NCBI GenBank assembly: GCA_022661535.1
Contig: JAKULF010000009.1
Location: 2,852,001-2,916,000 of the forward strand
Direction of reading: 5' to 3'
Length of the DNA stretch: 64,000 nucleotides
Origin: Eutypa lata
Taxonomy: Eukaryota > Ascomycota > Sordariomycetes > Xylariales > Diatrypaceae
The position numbers and the translations under genes are program-made. Within the stretch, counting starts at the first letter, position 1. Each line of letters opens with the position of its first letter. The notes beneath the pieces were generated by a model. It saw only the letters and a list, made by a program, of their open reading frames with translations. It was not told the origin of the DNA and ran no database searches. Below are positions 10,112-22,793 of the stretch, in pieces.

Positions 10112-10744
10112 CGCGATAAATAAAACATTTAATTTAATCGTAATTAAATTAACTTAAGTTATAATTAAACGAATAATCGAAATAACGATAAAATAAAATA
10201 AAACGATTTAATTATAATTAAAAAAACTAAAACGAAATTAACGTAATTAATCGAAAATAAAACGTTTATCGATTTAATTCGATTAATAAATAAAATAAAT
10301 ATTAATTTAATTTAATTAAAAAACGAAATATTAATAATATAAATTATATTTTAAAAAATAAAAAACGAAACGAATAATAACGTTTTCGAAATAATAAAAG
10401 CGTTATCGTACGAAATAAAAAAGCACGAATTTAAAAATATAAAAGCGTTAATATAAAAGCGTTTTTAAAATAATAAATCGACGAAACGAAAATATAAAAA
10501 AAGAAATAACCGTATAAATAAATAAAATATAATAACGTTTAAGGATTTTTTAAAAGATTTTAAAAATAACTTTATTTTTTAAATTATAAAAACATATTAA
10601 TAAATAAAGTATTAATATTATAATTAATTAAATTTATTATTATTTAATTATATTATTTTAAAAGAATTTTTAAATAATTTAAGATTAAAGTTTATAAGTT
10701 TATAAATTACTTTTATATAAATATTATAATTATTTATAATTATA
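10112..10744. other. Unassigned sequence, partly repeated at 5430-5960
   Basis: CpG-containing, purine-rich on the plus strand up to about 10540, which might be remnant coding sequence, then 'aataactttattttttaaa' and 'aataaataaagtattaatat' blocks shared with 5620-5970. No product is recognised. Confidence 0.35.
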
Positions 10745-10920
10745 ATTAAAATAATTAAATTTATAATAAAGCTTATATTATTATATTTTAAGTTATAAAA
10801 TTAATATAAAAAATAATATAAAAAATTAATAATTATCTTTCGTTATATTAATATATATAAAATAAATAAAGCTTTTATAAAATCTTTTTTAAAAGATATT
10901 AATTTATATTAATAATTATT
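10745..10920 (+). repeat. Direct repeat, left member (pair with 29425-29600)
   Basis: Shares 'cttatattatt', 'ttttaagttataaaa', 'ctttcgttatattaatatat', 'aaataaagcttttataaa' and 'attaatttatattaata' in the same order with 29425-29600. About 165-175 bases match, both in plus orientation, 18.7 kb apart. It may be the LTR of a large nested element, or two fragments of one repeat family. Confidence 0.65.
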
Positions 10921-11699
10921 TATATATAATTATAAGTTTATAAATTTATAAAGTAATTAATAATTAAATTTTAAAAAATAACTTATAAATAATTAATAAC
11001 TTTATAAATTATAAGTTTAAAAGCTTTAAATATATAAATAATTAAAGCTTTAAAGATAAATTATAATATAAATTTATAAATTATTATTATTATTATATAA
11101 TTATTATAATTATTTATATATAATTATAAATTAATTATAAATTTAAAAATTAAATATTTATAAATTTAAAAGTTATAAATTTATAAATTATTTAATTAAT
11201 ATTATATATAAACTTTTAATTTATAATTATTATAATCATTTATAATTTTAATTTTATAAGTTTATAAATTATAAATAATTAAAATAAAATAATTTATAAA
11301 AATTAAAAATATATTTAATTAAAATATAAAAAAAAAATTAAAATTAATAAGAATTTTAACGTTATTATAACTTTAAATTAAAAATTATTAATTATAAAAA
11401 TCGTATTATTTTTATTTTTATTTTATATTTTATATTTAATTTTTAAAATTTTTAAAATAAAAATATTTTTAAAATTTTAAATATAATAATTATAATTTAA
11501 TCTTTTATATAATAATAATTTTAAAACATTATTAAAAAGTTTAAAAGTAATATTTTATATTATACATTACATTATAAATATAAAATAAAAATTATTTAAT
11601 TAAAAATAAAAGATTATTATAAATTAATATATTATTAATAGTTTTATTTATTTATATTATTATGATTTTTATAATTAAATTATTTTATTATTAATATCG
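10921..11699. other. Low-complexity AT stretch
   Basis: Dominated by 'aatttataaatttata' strings like those of mutated family R. No defined copy or gene could be placed. Confidence 0.35.
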
Positions 11700-12200
11700 A
11701 AATATTTTATTTAAAAGTTTAAAATTATTTAAAGATATTTAAAAACAAAAAGCGTATTATATTTAATAAATAAAAATTATATTATATATAATATAAAAAT
11801 AAAAAATAAAATAATTATTATTTTAATAATATTTAAATATAAAAAAAATATTTATTTAATAAATTATTAAACGTTATATTATAAATAATATAAATCGTTA
11901 AAATATATCGTTATTATTATTTTAAAAGAAATTTAAATATTAAATTTATTATATTATTTAATTAAGAATATTTATAAAATATAAATAATAATAATTTAAA
12001 ATCGAAAATTTACGATAAAATAAATAAAATTAATTAAAATATTAAAAACTTAAATAATATTTAAAATTTATTGATAAAATAATTAATAATTATTAAACGA
12101 AATAAAGTTTATTAAAATTATTAAATTTATAAAAATAATTATTATTAATAATAAAATTATAATTATAATTAATAAAAGTAATTCGTTACGATATAAAAAC
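11700..12200 (+). repeat. Second copy of the 94-base tandem repeat and adjoining sequence
   Basis: Tandem-unit anchors occur at about 11755 ('attatatttaataaa') and about 11850 ('atttatttaataaat'). The following 250 bases align with 5100-5410, including 'ttaaatatta', 'atattatttaatta' and 'tttattaaaattattaaatt'. It is more heavily mutated than the 4.9-kb copy. Confidence 0.6.
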
Positions 12201-12393
12201 GAAAAAATAATTATAAAAAAGAATTAAATAATTTTTTTATAAAAAAAATTAAAACTTTTTTAAAAACGAAAAAGTTTTTAAAAAGATTTTTTTATTAAAA
12301 AGCTTTATAAGTATTTAATTAAGCTTTATAATAAATAATATATTTTAAAGTTATAAAATATTTTTAACTAATAATTTTAAAAAAAAGTTTATT

Positions 12394-12606
12394 AAACTTT
12401 TAATCGAAAAATTTAATAATAAAATGTTTTAATTTTTAAAATTAAAATTTAATATTTATATTAATAAGTTTAATTTCGAATAATATTTTTTAATTAATAA
12501 TTAAAACGTTACGTATATTTTTATCGAAAACTTAAATGTAATTTTTAATGCTTTTAAAGTATTAAATAATACGATTTATTATACGATTCGAGCTTATAAA
12601 CTTTAA
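12394..12606 (+). pseudogene. gag-like fossil, probably Ty3/gypsy
   Basis: In the frame starting at 12394, 71 codons contain only three internal stops, all TAA, and a final TAA. The start reads I-E-K-F-N-N-K-M-F, which with Asn taken as mutated Asp/Gly resembles the 'P-x-K-F-D-G' opening of the gag capsid region of Ty3/gypsy elements. It continues with Y-I-N-K-F-N-F and N-V-T-Y-I-F-I-E-N-L, comparable to the following 'V-x-Y-x-x-x-x-L' segment. No reverse transcriptase could be found directly downstream and no LTRs were seen, so the family is only suggested. Confidence 0.42.
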
Positions 12607-15600
12607 AAACTTAATATTAAAATTAATAAAAAAAACTTTTAACGTTTAAAAATTTTAATTAACGCGATTTTAATTCGAGTCATTAAAGGTTAAAAGTTTA
12701 ACCGATATTTTTTGCGGCTTTTCGGCCGGTATTTTTTATAATTTCTTAAATTTAATACGTAAATTTTAAAAAACTTTTTAAAATAAGTTTAAAAATTAAA
12801 AAGCGATCGATTTTTCGTTATTTTTAATAATAATAAAGTTTTTATTTTTATTTTTATAAAGATTCGTAAAAAGCGAATTAAATTTAATTATAAGTTTAAT
12901 ATTAATATTAAAAATAATTATAATAATAATTATAATTATATTTAAATTAATAAGCTTAAGAAATTAAAAACTTTAAATTATAATTTATTTTTTATTAAAA
13001 TTATTTTTTAATAAACTTAATTAAAAAGTTTTTTTTTAATAATTTTAAAAAGAAAAGAAAATATTATAAAAGTTTTAAATAAGTTAAAAGTTAAAAAAAT
13101 TATAATGGTTTTAAGTTTTTTTTAAAAGCTTTTAATATAAAGTTATTAATAATATTTATTTTTTTTAAAATAAAATTAAAAAAAGTATTTAAATTTAAAT
13201 TTAAAGCTTTATCGAAAATAATATAAAAAGTTTTAAGTTAAATAATAATAATTAAAAAAGCTTTAAAAAAAATTAATCGTAATATAAATTATATTATTAA
13301 ATTTTTTAATAATAATTTATTTTACGTTTAAATAAAATTAACGTTATTTAAAAATTAAATATATATTAATAATCGACGCGTTTAATTATTATTTAAAAGA
13401 TTTATTTAAAAATAAGTTTAATATTATTTAATATATAAAATGATTAAAATTAATGTTAAAATATTTTATTTATAAATTATAAATAATATAAAATAAAACT
13501 TTTAATTTTTTATTAATTAATTAATTTTTTTAAAATTTTATTTTATTTTAATATTTTAATTAAGTTTAATATATTACTTTAATTTTTTTTCGGCCGTAAA
13601 TACGATTTAGTTTTTTTAACGAAAGTTTTAAAGTTTCGATAATTTCGAAAATTAAAAAATTCGTTCGTTTTACGTTTTATACGTATTTTAAAAGATTAAA
13701 AAATGTTTCGAAAAAATGTATAAAATATTATATATTTAAAAAAAATTATATTAATATATATATTTTTTAATAAAATTAAAGTAATTAAAACGTTTATAAT
13801 AATTAACGAAATTTTCGTAATTAAAGCGTTTTGTAAATATATAATATAACATTAATTTAATAAAAATAAATTTTTTAAAAAATCTTTTTATTATAAAGTT
13901 TTATTATTAATATGATAAAAAGGTATTATTTAATTATTAATATATAAAGAAAAGTTTGTATTTTTTTCGTTTAATATATTTAAAATATATAAAAGTTATA
14001 ATTTAAATATCGTTAAAAATTTAAATTATTTTAATTTTTATTTAAATACTAATAATTTTATTATTTTAAATTTTTACGTATTTTAACGTTTATTAAAAGA
14101 AATAAAAAATTAAACGTATATAAATTAAAATTTCATAAAAAATAAAAAATATTTATTAAAAAATATTTAAAAAATATTTTATAAAATAACGAATAATCGT
14201 AATATTATTTATATAAAAGTATATATTTATTAAAAATAAATAAATTATATTATTAATTTTTTATTTAATTAATTATTTTATAAATGATAATAATTTTATC
14301 GTTAAAGATTTTCGTATTTATAATTAATTTATAAATAAAATGTATAAATTTATCGTTTTAATAAATAATAAAGTTTTAATTTATTTAATTAATTTTAAAA
14401 TCGTTAAAATAAATTATAAAGTTAATTAAAAAAAAGTTAAGTTATTTTAAAAAGAAAAAAAAATCGATTTTATTTTTTTTTTAATAATAAAAAACGAAAG
14501 TAATTAAGTATTAATTTTATAATAAGTTATAATTTTATAAGTTATGTTTTTTTAAGCTTTTATAATTTTTAAATTACGAAATAATTTAAGTTTAAAGTTT
14601 TAAAATAAATAATATAACGATTTTAAATGTTTTTAAAAAGAAAATTCGTTAAAAATATTTTTGATTTTTTATAAAAAATTAAAATATTTATTATATATTA
14701 AATAAAAAACGTTATATAAATAATTATTTTAAATAATTTATTAAAAATATTAACGTAAAAGTTTATTTTAATATTTATTATTTTAATTTTTTAATTTTTT
14801 ATTAATAATTATTTTATATTTAATTATTAAACTTTTATTACGTATATAATTTTTAAAATTACGTATATATTAATAATCTTAATTATTTATATAATAAAAA
14901 TATTATATATAATTTTATTTAAATATTTAATATAATTAAAAGTTTTAAAAGTTTTAATTTTTTAATATATAACGTATTTTTTAAAATGTAATTAAAAATT
15001 AAAAAAAAAACTTTTAATTATTATAATATTTTTTTAAATTATTTTTTTAAAATATTTAATTTAATATATTATTTTTTAATAATTTTGCTTTTATAAAAAT
15101 ATTTAAATTTATTTTTATAAAAAGAAAATATAAATATATTTAAATTTATTTTTATAAAAAGAAAATATAAATATATTTTTTAAATAAAAATATTAAATAT
15201 ATTCTTTATTAAAAAATAAAAAATATTTTTCGTAATTCTTTTTATATATAATATTATTATATCATTAACGTAATTAAAACGAATAAAAAAAATGTTTTTT
15301 TATAATAAAAGTTTAATATAAAAAATAAAAAAAATAAAAAAAATAAAAATTTTTTAAAAAGTTTTATACGCAAAAAACTTTAAATTTATAATAACGTTTT
15401 TTATTTATATTAATGTTAATTTATTTATTATAAATAAATTTATTTATTATATAAAAAATAAGTTTTATTTTTATTATTTTTATTATAAAATTAAACGATT
15501 TTAAAAAACGACGTTAAAATTTTTAAATATATTTAGAATAAAAAAAAACGTTTTTTTAATAAATGTTTTTTATTATTATAAATAATATAAAAAGTTAAAT

Positions 15601-18600
15601 TTATTATTAAACGTTTTAATAATATTTTAAATTATTAATTATTAATTATTTCGTATTTTATAATAACGTTAATTATTTATTATATTATAAAGCGTTTTAA
15701 GTTTTTATTAAAGCAAAATAATAACGAAATAAATTTTTAAAATTTAACGTTAATAAAGTTAATTTTTTTTATTTTAAAAAGCATTATTATATTTATTATT
15801 CGAAAAAAAATTAAATAAAAATTATAACGAAAATATTTTTCGTATAAAATATATACGGTTTTGTTATTTATTTATTAAATTAATTATAATAAAAAAATTA
15901 TAAATTCGTTTTTATTTAAAATAATAATAAATGTTTTAATATATACGTTTTTTATTTTATTCATTATTATTTTTTAATTTTAAGAAATATTTAAATAAGT
16001 TTTAATTATAACGAAAAGATTTTTATTAAATAAGTTTATATTATATAATTTAAGCGATTATTAAAAATTAAAAATGTTATTTTTTATCGTTTATAATATT
16101 AATATTTTATAATATAAAATATTAATTTTATTAATTATATTTATAATTATTTTATCGTTATTTTTTAACGAAAACGATTTAAAATTATTTTTAAATTTAT
16201 ATTAATTTATAACGTTAAAAATAATTTTATTTAAAATAATTTTTAAAATATAACGTTTTTAATATTTTATTTTTATTTTTCGTATTATTTATTTTTATAT
16301 TTTATTTAATTTTTATATACGTTTTAAATTATTATTAAATGCAATGGTAATTTTAAATATATAAATTATTTTATTATAATTTTTATTTTATTAAATTATA
16401 TCGTAACTTTAATTATAATACAATTTATTAATAATAATTATTATTTTATTAAATATATATAATAAACGTTATATTAACTTTTTTATTTTTTTCGTTAAAA
16501 AAATAATAATTAATATTTTCGTTTAATAAATTTAAATAAATTAAATAAATTATAATTATATATTTAATAAAAAGTTAAGTTTTAATTTTAATAATTAATT
16601 TAATTATTTTATCGTAATATAATTTATTATAATATAATAATTAAAGTTAATATATATATTATTATTTATTTTTTTAATATTATTTAAAATATTTAATATA
16701 AATAAATTAAAATTTTAAAGTTAAAAATTTTAAAATTTTAATTTTTTAATTATTTAATAACGTATATTTTTAAATCGTAATATTTTTTTTTCGTTTTAAT
16801 TATTAAAATTAATATATAAAATTAAAGTTTTTTTTATTATTTATAATAATTTCGGGGTTTATATTTTTAATTTTATTAAAAAGATATAAAATGTTTTTTC
16901 GTTTAAATAAACGTTTTCAATAATAATAATATTAATTTAAACGATATAAATATTTAAAAAAATAAAAATTTTTAATTATATCGTTTAAAATTTAAAGTTT
17001 TTATAAACGTATATAAAAATTTAAAATATATTTATTTAATTTTTTATTAAAAAAAATGTTATATTTTAAATATATTTTAATTAAACGTTTAATATTAATA
17101 ATATTAATTTATAGTTTTTATATAAATATAACGTTAATTTTATTAATAAAAATTATTCTTAATATTATATTATATATTTATAATTTTTTAAAGTTAATTT
17201 AAACGAAACGTAATTACTTTTTTTTATTAATTAAAGTTATTATTAAATATAAAATCGTTTTTTATTATTTTCGTAAATTTATTTAATAATTCGTTAAATT
17301 TATTTTAAAAATTAATAATTTTATTATTTTTTTACGAAAAAGTTATATAAAAAGGTTTTAAAATAAATATTAATTTATTATTATTATTATTTTTATTATT
17401 TAAAATACGGTTTAATTTTTTATAATACGTTTTGTTAAATGTTTATATAAAAGAACGAATTATAATATTATTATTAAAGATAAAGGTTTTTAATAAAAAA
17501 ACATTCGAAAAACGTTCGTTATTTTTAATATTTTTTGTTTAATATTATTATAATATCGTTTTAAATTATATTATAAAAAGTTAATATAAAAAATAAAAAT
17601 GAAGTTTTTTTTTTAATTGATTTTTTTTATAAAGCGAAAAGTTTATTAAGTTAAATTAAAATTATAATTTTTTTAAAAAAAGCTTTAAAAAATTTAATAT
17701 TATTATTTTTAAATTATTTAATTATAAATAATTAAGTTTTAATAAAGCAAATAATATTATCGTTTTTTTATTAATTTTATTAAATATATTAAAGAATTAT
17801 ATTTATAAAAGTTATAATAATTAAAGTATTTAATAAAATTTTAATATATTTTTATTTTATAAATTTATTATTTTTTCTTATAATTTTTATATTTAATTTA
17901 ACGGATATAATTATATTTATCGTAATAATTTAAGTAATTGTTATATTATGTAACTTATAATTTACGTTTTAATAATTTTATTAAATATAAATTAAAAAAA
18001 TAAAAGTTTTTTTTTAATTTTAAAAAAATAAAATTAATTAATTATATATAATAACGTTTAATATTTATTTTTTAATACGATAAAATAAATTAAATTAATG
18101 ATTTATTTATATTAAAAAAACTTTTTAAATAATTAAATTTTTTATTTTTTTTTTACGTAAAAATAAAGGTATTTTAAAATTTTAAATATTACGTACGAAA
18201 TTTAATTAATTATTTCGTTATAAAGTTATACGGTTTAATTTATAAGAATTTTTTAAACGTTAACGATTTTTTTAAGTTTTAAGTTTAATAATTTTATTAT
18301 TATAACATAAATGTTAATAAAGTAAAAATCGTTTTATAAATATATATTAAATATATATATAAATAATTTATGATTTTTTTATTTATTTTAAAAGTTTATT
18401 TTTATAATTTTCGTTATTTACGGTTTTAAAAAAAATTTAATCGTTTTTAACGATTTATTATAATAAAATTTATTACATTAAAAAATTAATAATAATAATC
18501 TTTTTTTAAATATAAATATAATTAATTTAAATTTTAATATATAAAAGATTAAAAAGTTTAATATGGTTAAAGTTAAGTTAATATATAAGTATTATTAATT

Positions 18601-20500
18601 TTATTTTTTAAAAACTTATCTTTTTTTAAAAATATTAAAAAAAAAGCGTGTTTGAATTTTTTATTTTAATAAAATAAATGTTAATTTAAAAAATATTAAT
18701 TTTTTTAATTTTAATATATTTAAAGTTTAAATTATTAACGATTTTCATAATAAATCGTTTAATTTATTAATAAACGTAATTTATTTATTATTAATATAAA
18801 CGTTAATCGTATTTTTTTTTAAACGACGTTTAAATATAAAAAAAAGTTAATAAAAATTTCGATTTTTATTTAAATATTTATTTTTATTTTTTTGCAATTT
18901 TTTTTAATCGTAATTAAAATAAAGTTAAAAAAAGCGTTTTTCGATATTTTTAATATTTTAATAATAAGTTTAAAGTTAATATAAATTTTTGTTTTTTAAG
19001 CTTTTTTTAATTAATTTTTAATATTAATATATATTTTTCGATTATAATTTTTAATGTTAAAAAAATATAAACTAATATTATAATAATATCGTAATATTTA
19101 AAAATGTTTATAAAAATAATAAAGATTAATTATTTAATATTTATTTTAAAAAGGTTTAAAGTTAAAAAAAATTAATATTTATTATTTTTACGATATTTAT
19201 ATTTAATTTCAAAATATAAAAAAAAGAATTAAAATTTATAATATAAATTAATTATATATAAGTATAAAGTTTAATAAAATATAAAAATAATAATAAAAGT
19301 TATAAAAAGAATAATAATTTTAAAATATAAATATAAAGTTTTCGTTATAACGAATAAAATAAAATCGATTTAAAAAGTTAAAGCGAAAATAAATTAAAAT
19401 GATTTTTTTAAAATTAAGTTTTATAAAATTTCGTTATTAATATTAAAAATCGTTAAAAAGGTTTATTAAGTTTTTTCTTTTCGAGCTTTTTAAACGTTTT
19501 ATCGTTACGTTTTTAAAACGTTTTTTTTTAATTTTAAGTTTACGGTTAATTTTATATAAAAAAACGATAATAATAAAATCTTTAAAGAAAAAGTTAAAGT
19601 TAAATTAAAATTAAAAATATTTATTTTAAAACTTCGATAAAATTTAAATTTCGTTTATTAATTAAACGAAATTATAAAAGTTAATTAAATGCGATATTTA
19701 TACGAATTTTTTTTTAAACTTTTTTAATTATTATTATAAATATAAATCGTTATAAATAAAAAAAATATTTAATAATTAAATTAATTATTAAAGATTTATA
19801 ATTTTAAATTAAATTTTAATTTTTTATTTATAAATAATTTAAAAAGTATTATAAAATAAAATATAAAGTTTAATTTTTAAAGTTTTAATATTAAGTTTAA
19901 TTTCGACGAAATAATCGTAAATTTTATAATAATTTTTAATTTTAAACGAATATTTTTTAAAAATTAATTTTTTAAAATATTTAATATTTGTAATTTAAAT
20001 GATAAATACGAGGTTATTTTTATTAAAAAGTTAATTTATATTTTAATAACGGTTTTTGTTTTTAATATTTTTAATTTAATTTTTAATAAATTTATCGATA
20101 TTTTTATTTACGATTTAAATTAAAGTTTTTTAAAGGTTTTTATTAATTTAAAATTTAATATTAATATTATTTTATACGTTTAAAAAAGCTTTATATTAAA
20201 AGTTATTTTTCGAAATTATAAATATTTATAATTTTCGAAATTTAATCGTTATAATTTAAATATAAAAATTAAAATAAAATAAAATAAAAAGTAAAAATTA
20301 AACGAAATTAAAAAATCAAAATTAAACGAAATAAAAGAATTAATATTAAAAGATAATAAAAATTAAAAGTTTTAAATTATAATAAAAAAAAAATAATTAA
20401 AATAAAAAATTAAAAAGTAATTATCGATAAATTTAAAAATAAAAAAAATTAAAAAAATTTAAAAAATTTAATAATTATTAATTATAATTATTAAGTTAAA
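12607..20500. other. Long unassigned fossil region, probably transposon coding sequence
   Basis: About 7.9 kb with scattered CpG and partial open frames on the plus strand interrupted mostly by TAA, as in mutated transposon genes. I searched by eye for YxDD, ETDAS-like, chromodomain and zinc-knuckle patterns and found none convincing. Local features: a short GC patch with 'gcggcttttcggccg' at about 12713-12727; a 37-base duplication at 15101-15175; and a strongly purine-rich stretch at 20270-20470 that would encode a Lys/Glu/Asn-rich segment. It may be one large element or several nested ones. Confidence 0.4.
15101..15175 (+). repeat. 37-base tandem duplication
   Basis: 'atttaaatttatttttataa' followed by 'aaagaaaatataaatat' occurs at 15101 and again at 15138. 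Confidence 0.8.
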
Positions 20501-21737
20501 CTTAAAATTATTTATTTAAATAAATAAAAAATTTTATAATATAAAATATTATAAAAAGTTTTAATAAATTTTATAAAAAAATAAATTAAAACTTTTTAAT
20601 ATATTTTTTAAAAATTAAAAATAATAATTTAAATAAATAAACTTTAATATTAAATTTAAAAATTATATTTATAATTTTTTAATTAATAAAATAATAAATA
20701 TCGTTATATTAAAAAATAAAAATTATTATTATTATTATTATTATTACTTTTACATCGATAATTTATTTATATAAAATATATAATATACGATATATTTATA
20801 ATATATATTTTATATAATAAACCGTTAAAACGAATAAAATTTATACATTATTTAATCGTTACGTTTAAAAAATAATAATTATAAGTTTATATTATTAATT
20901 TATTAAATACTTATTTTATTTAATTAATATATAACAATTATCGTAAAAATTTAAATAAATAAAAAACTCGTTTATTAAAAGTTATTTAAATCGATAAATA
21001 AATATATAATTTTTCCGAAGCGATAATGTTTATTTTTAACTTTATCGTAATTTTTAATTATTTAAAAAAAATTTAAAAACGATATATTAATATATTAAAA
21101 ATGTAATTAAATAATTTAAAAATTATATATAAAAGCATTTATAATACGAGCGCGGTTTTTATAACGCGGAATTATTTATTTATAACGATAATATTATTTT
21201 TTATATATTTAAATAATTTCGTTTTTTTTATAAATAATTATATTAATAACCACGGTATTTATTTAAAAAAAATTAATTATTATAAACTTTTTTTTCTTAT
21301 AATAATAATACGAATAATAAATGTTTTATTATCGTTCGTTAATAATTATATTATTACGCGTAACGGTTTTTTATTATTTAAACTTTATTAAGTTAATATA
21401 TTATTAAATTTTAATAAAGATTTTCGATGTATAATAATTACGGTTATTAAAACGGCGATTATTTTAATTGAAATAATGCAAGCGTTAATTAATTATAAAT
21501 TTTTATCTTTTTTTTATTATTTTCGATAAATAAACTTTTTCGTAATTATAACGTTATTTTTTTTATATTATATTAATATTATATTTAAAAAATAACCGTA
21601 ATAATAATAATAATAATAACAATAATAACAATAACATTAATAAATAACCGTTATTAACTTATTATATTCGCGTTATATTAACGCATCGTTTTAATATTCG
21701 AGATAAGTTTCGTTATTACTTTAATTTTTAATAAGTT

Positions 21738-21799
21738 CTCGGCACTTATAACTAAGCGCACCCGTAACGGCGAAGCTGTTGCCGTTAAAAACGGCCGAG
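21738..21799. other. Small GC-rich island with nested stems
   Basis: Sixty-two bases of nearly ordinary composition inside fully mutated DNA. An inner stem pairs aacggc (21766-21771) with gccgtt (21781-21786) around a 9-base loop. An outer stem pairs ctcggc (21738-21743) with gccgag (21794-21799). It keeps CpA ('ggcac', 'gcaccc') as well as CpG, so CpG sparing does not fully explain it. It might be a structured RNA remnant, a transposon end or a young insertion. It is not a recognisable tRNA. Confidence 0.6.
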
Positions 21800-22253
21800 G
21801 TAAAAAGGTTAGTTTATTAGATTCTTTATTATTTATGTATATAATTAACTCGCGTTAAAAATAAAAATTATTTATTTATTAAAATCGAATAAAGCGAATT
21901 TAAATAATAAATTTAATTTTTTTCGTTTTAATTTTAATTTATTTATAAAAAAAGAATTTTTTTATAAAAATTATTAATTAAATTTATTATATTTTTTATA
22001 AAAATTAAAAAAAATATTATTTATTATTTTTTAAATTATAATTTTTTTATTATATTAAATATTTTAAAATTAATTTTTCGTGAATTTGAATTTTTTTTTA
22101 ATTATTATACGTTTAATTTTATATAAAATATATTTATTATTATTTTTATTTATAAATATATAATTTAATTATAATTATTTTTTTTTAACTTTTTTATTAA
22201 AAATATTAAATAAAATTAAAATATAAATATAATATAATAAACTTATTAATAAC

Positions 22254-22793
22254 GAAAAAGATTTAATTCGTAAATTAAATTATTTATCTTTTTAATTATA
22301 ATAAAAAAACCGGCTTTTTATTAAAAGAATTTTCGTAAAAATTTATTTAATAAATAATAATCGTAATAAAGTTAAAAGTAAATTTTTTAATCGATTTATA
22401 TTTAAAAAAGATTTTTTTTTAAATCGTAACGAATTTTTATATTCGTAATAATAATGTTAATCGTAAATTAAACCTTATTTTAATAAAGCTTTTTATAAAT
22501 TTTATAATTAATAAAAAGTTTAAAACTTTAAAAATTAAAAAAAAAGTTTAAAGTTTAAATTTATATATTATTTTATTAAAAGATTTATTTAAAATTATAT
22601 TATAAAATAAACAAAATTTAATTTTAAAATATATTTAAAGTTATTATATAATATTGTATTATAATTTTTATATTTTAAATTTTTCGTTTTAAAAAGTTAT
22701 TTATTTACGAATTATACGTTATTAATATCGTTAATTAAATATTACTTTTTAAAAATATTATTTATTAAATTTCGTTAATAAATTTAAAATCGT
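22254..22793 (+). pseudogene. Coding-like fossil, product unknown
   Basis: A frame of about 180 codons in which the stops are nearly all TAA, consistent with mutated Gln/Trp codons. It is rich in aromatic and basic residues, with a run L-F-I-K-R-I-F-V-K-I-Y near its start. I do not recognise a domain, and no start or end can be fixed. Confidence 0.3.

Noticed and set aside
12607..20500. LINE (Tad-like) with endonuclease and RT
   Set aside because: I looked for the F/Y-A-D-D and G-x-P-Q-G blocks on the plus strand and found none that survive a second look.
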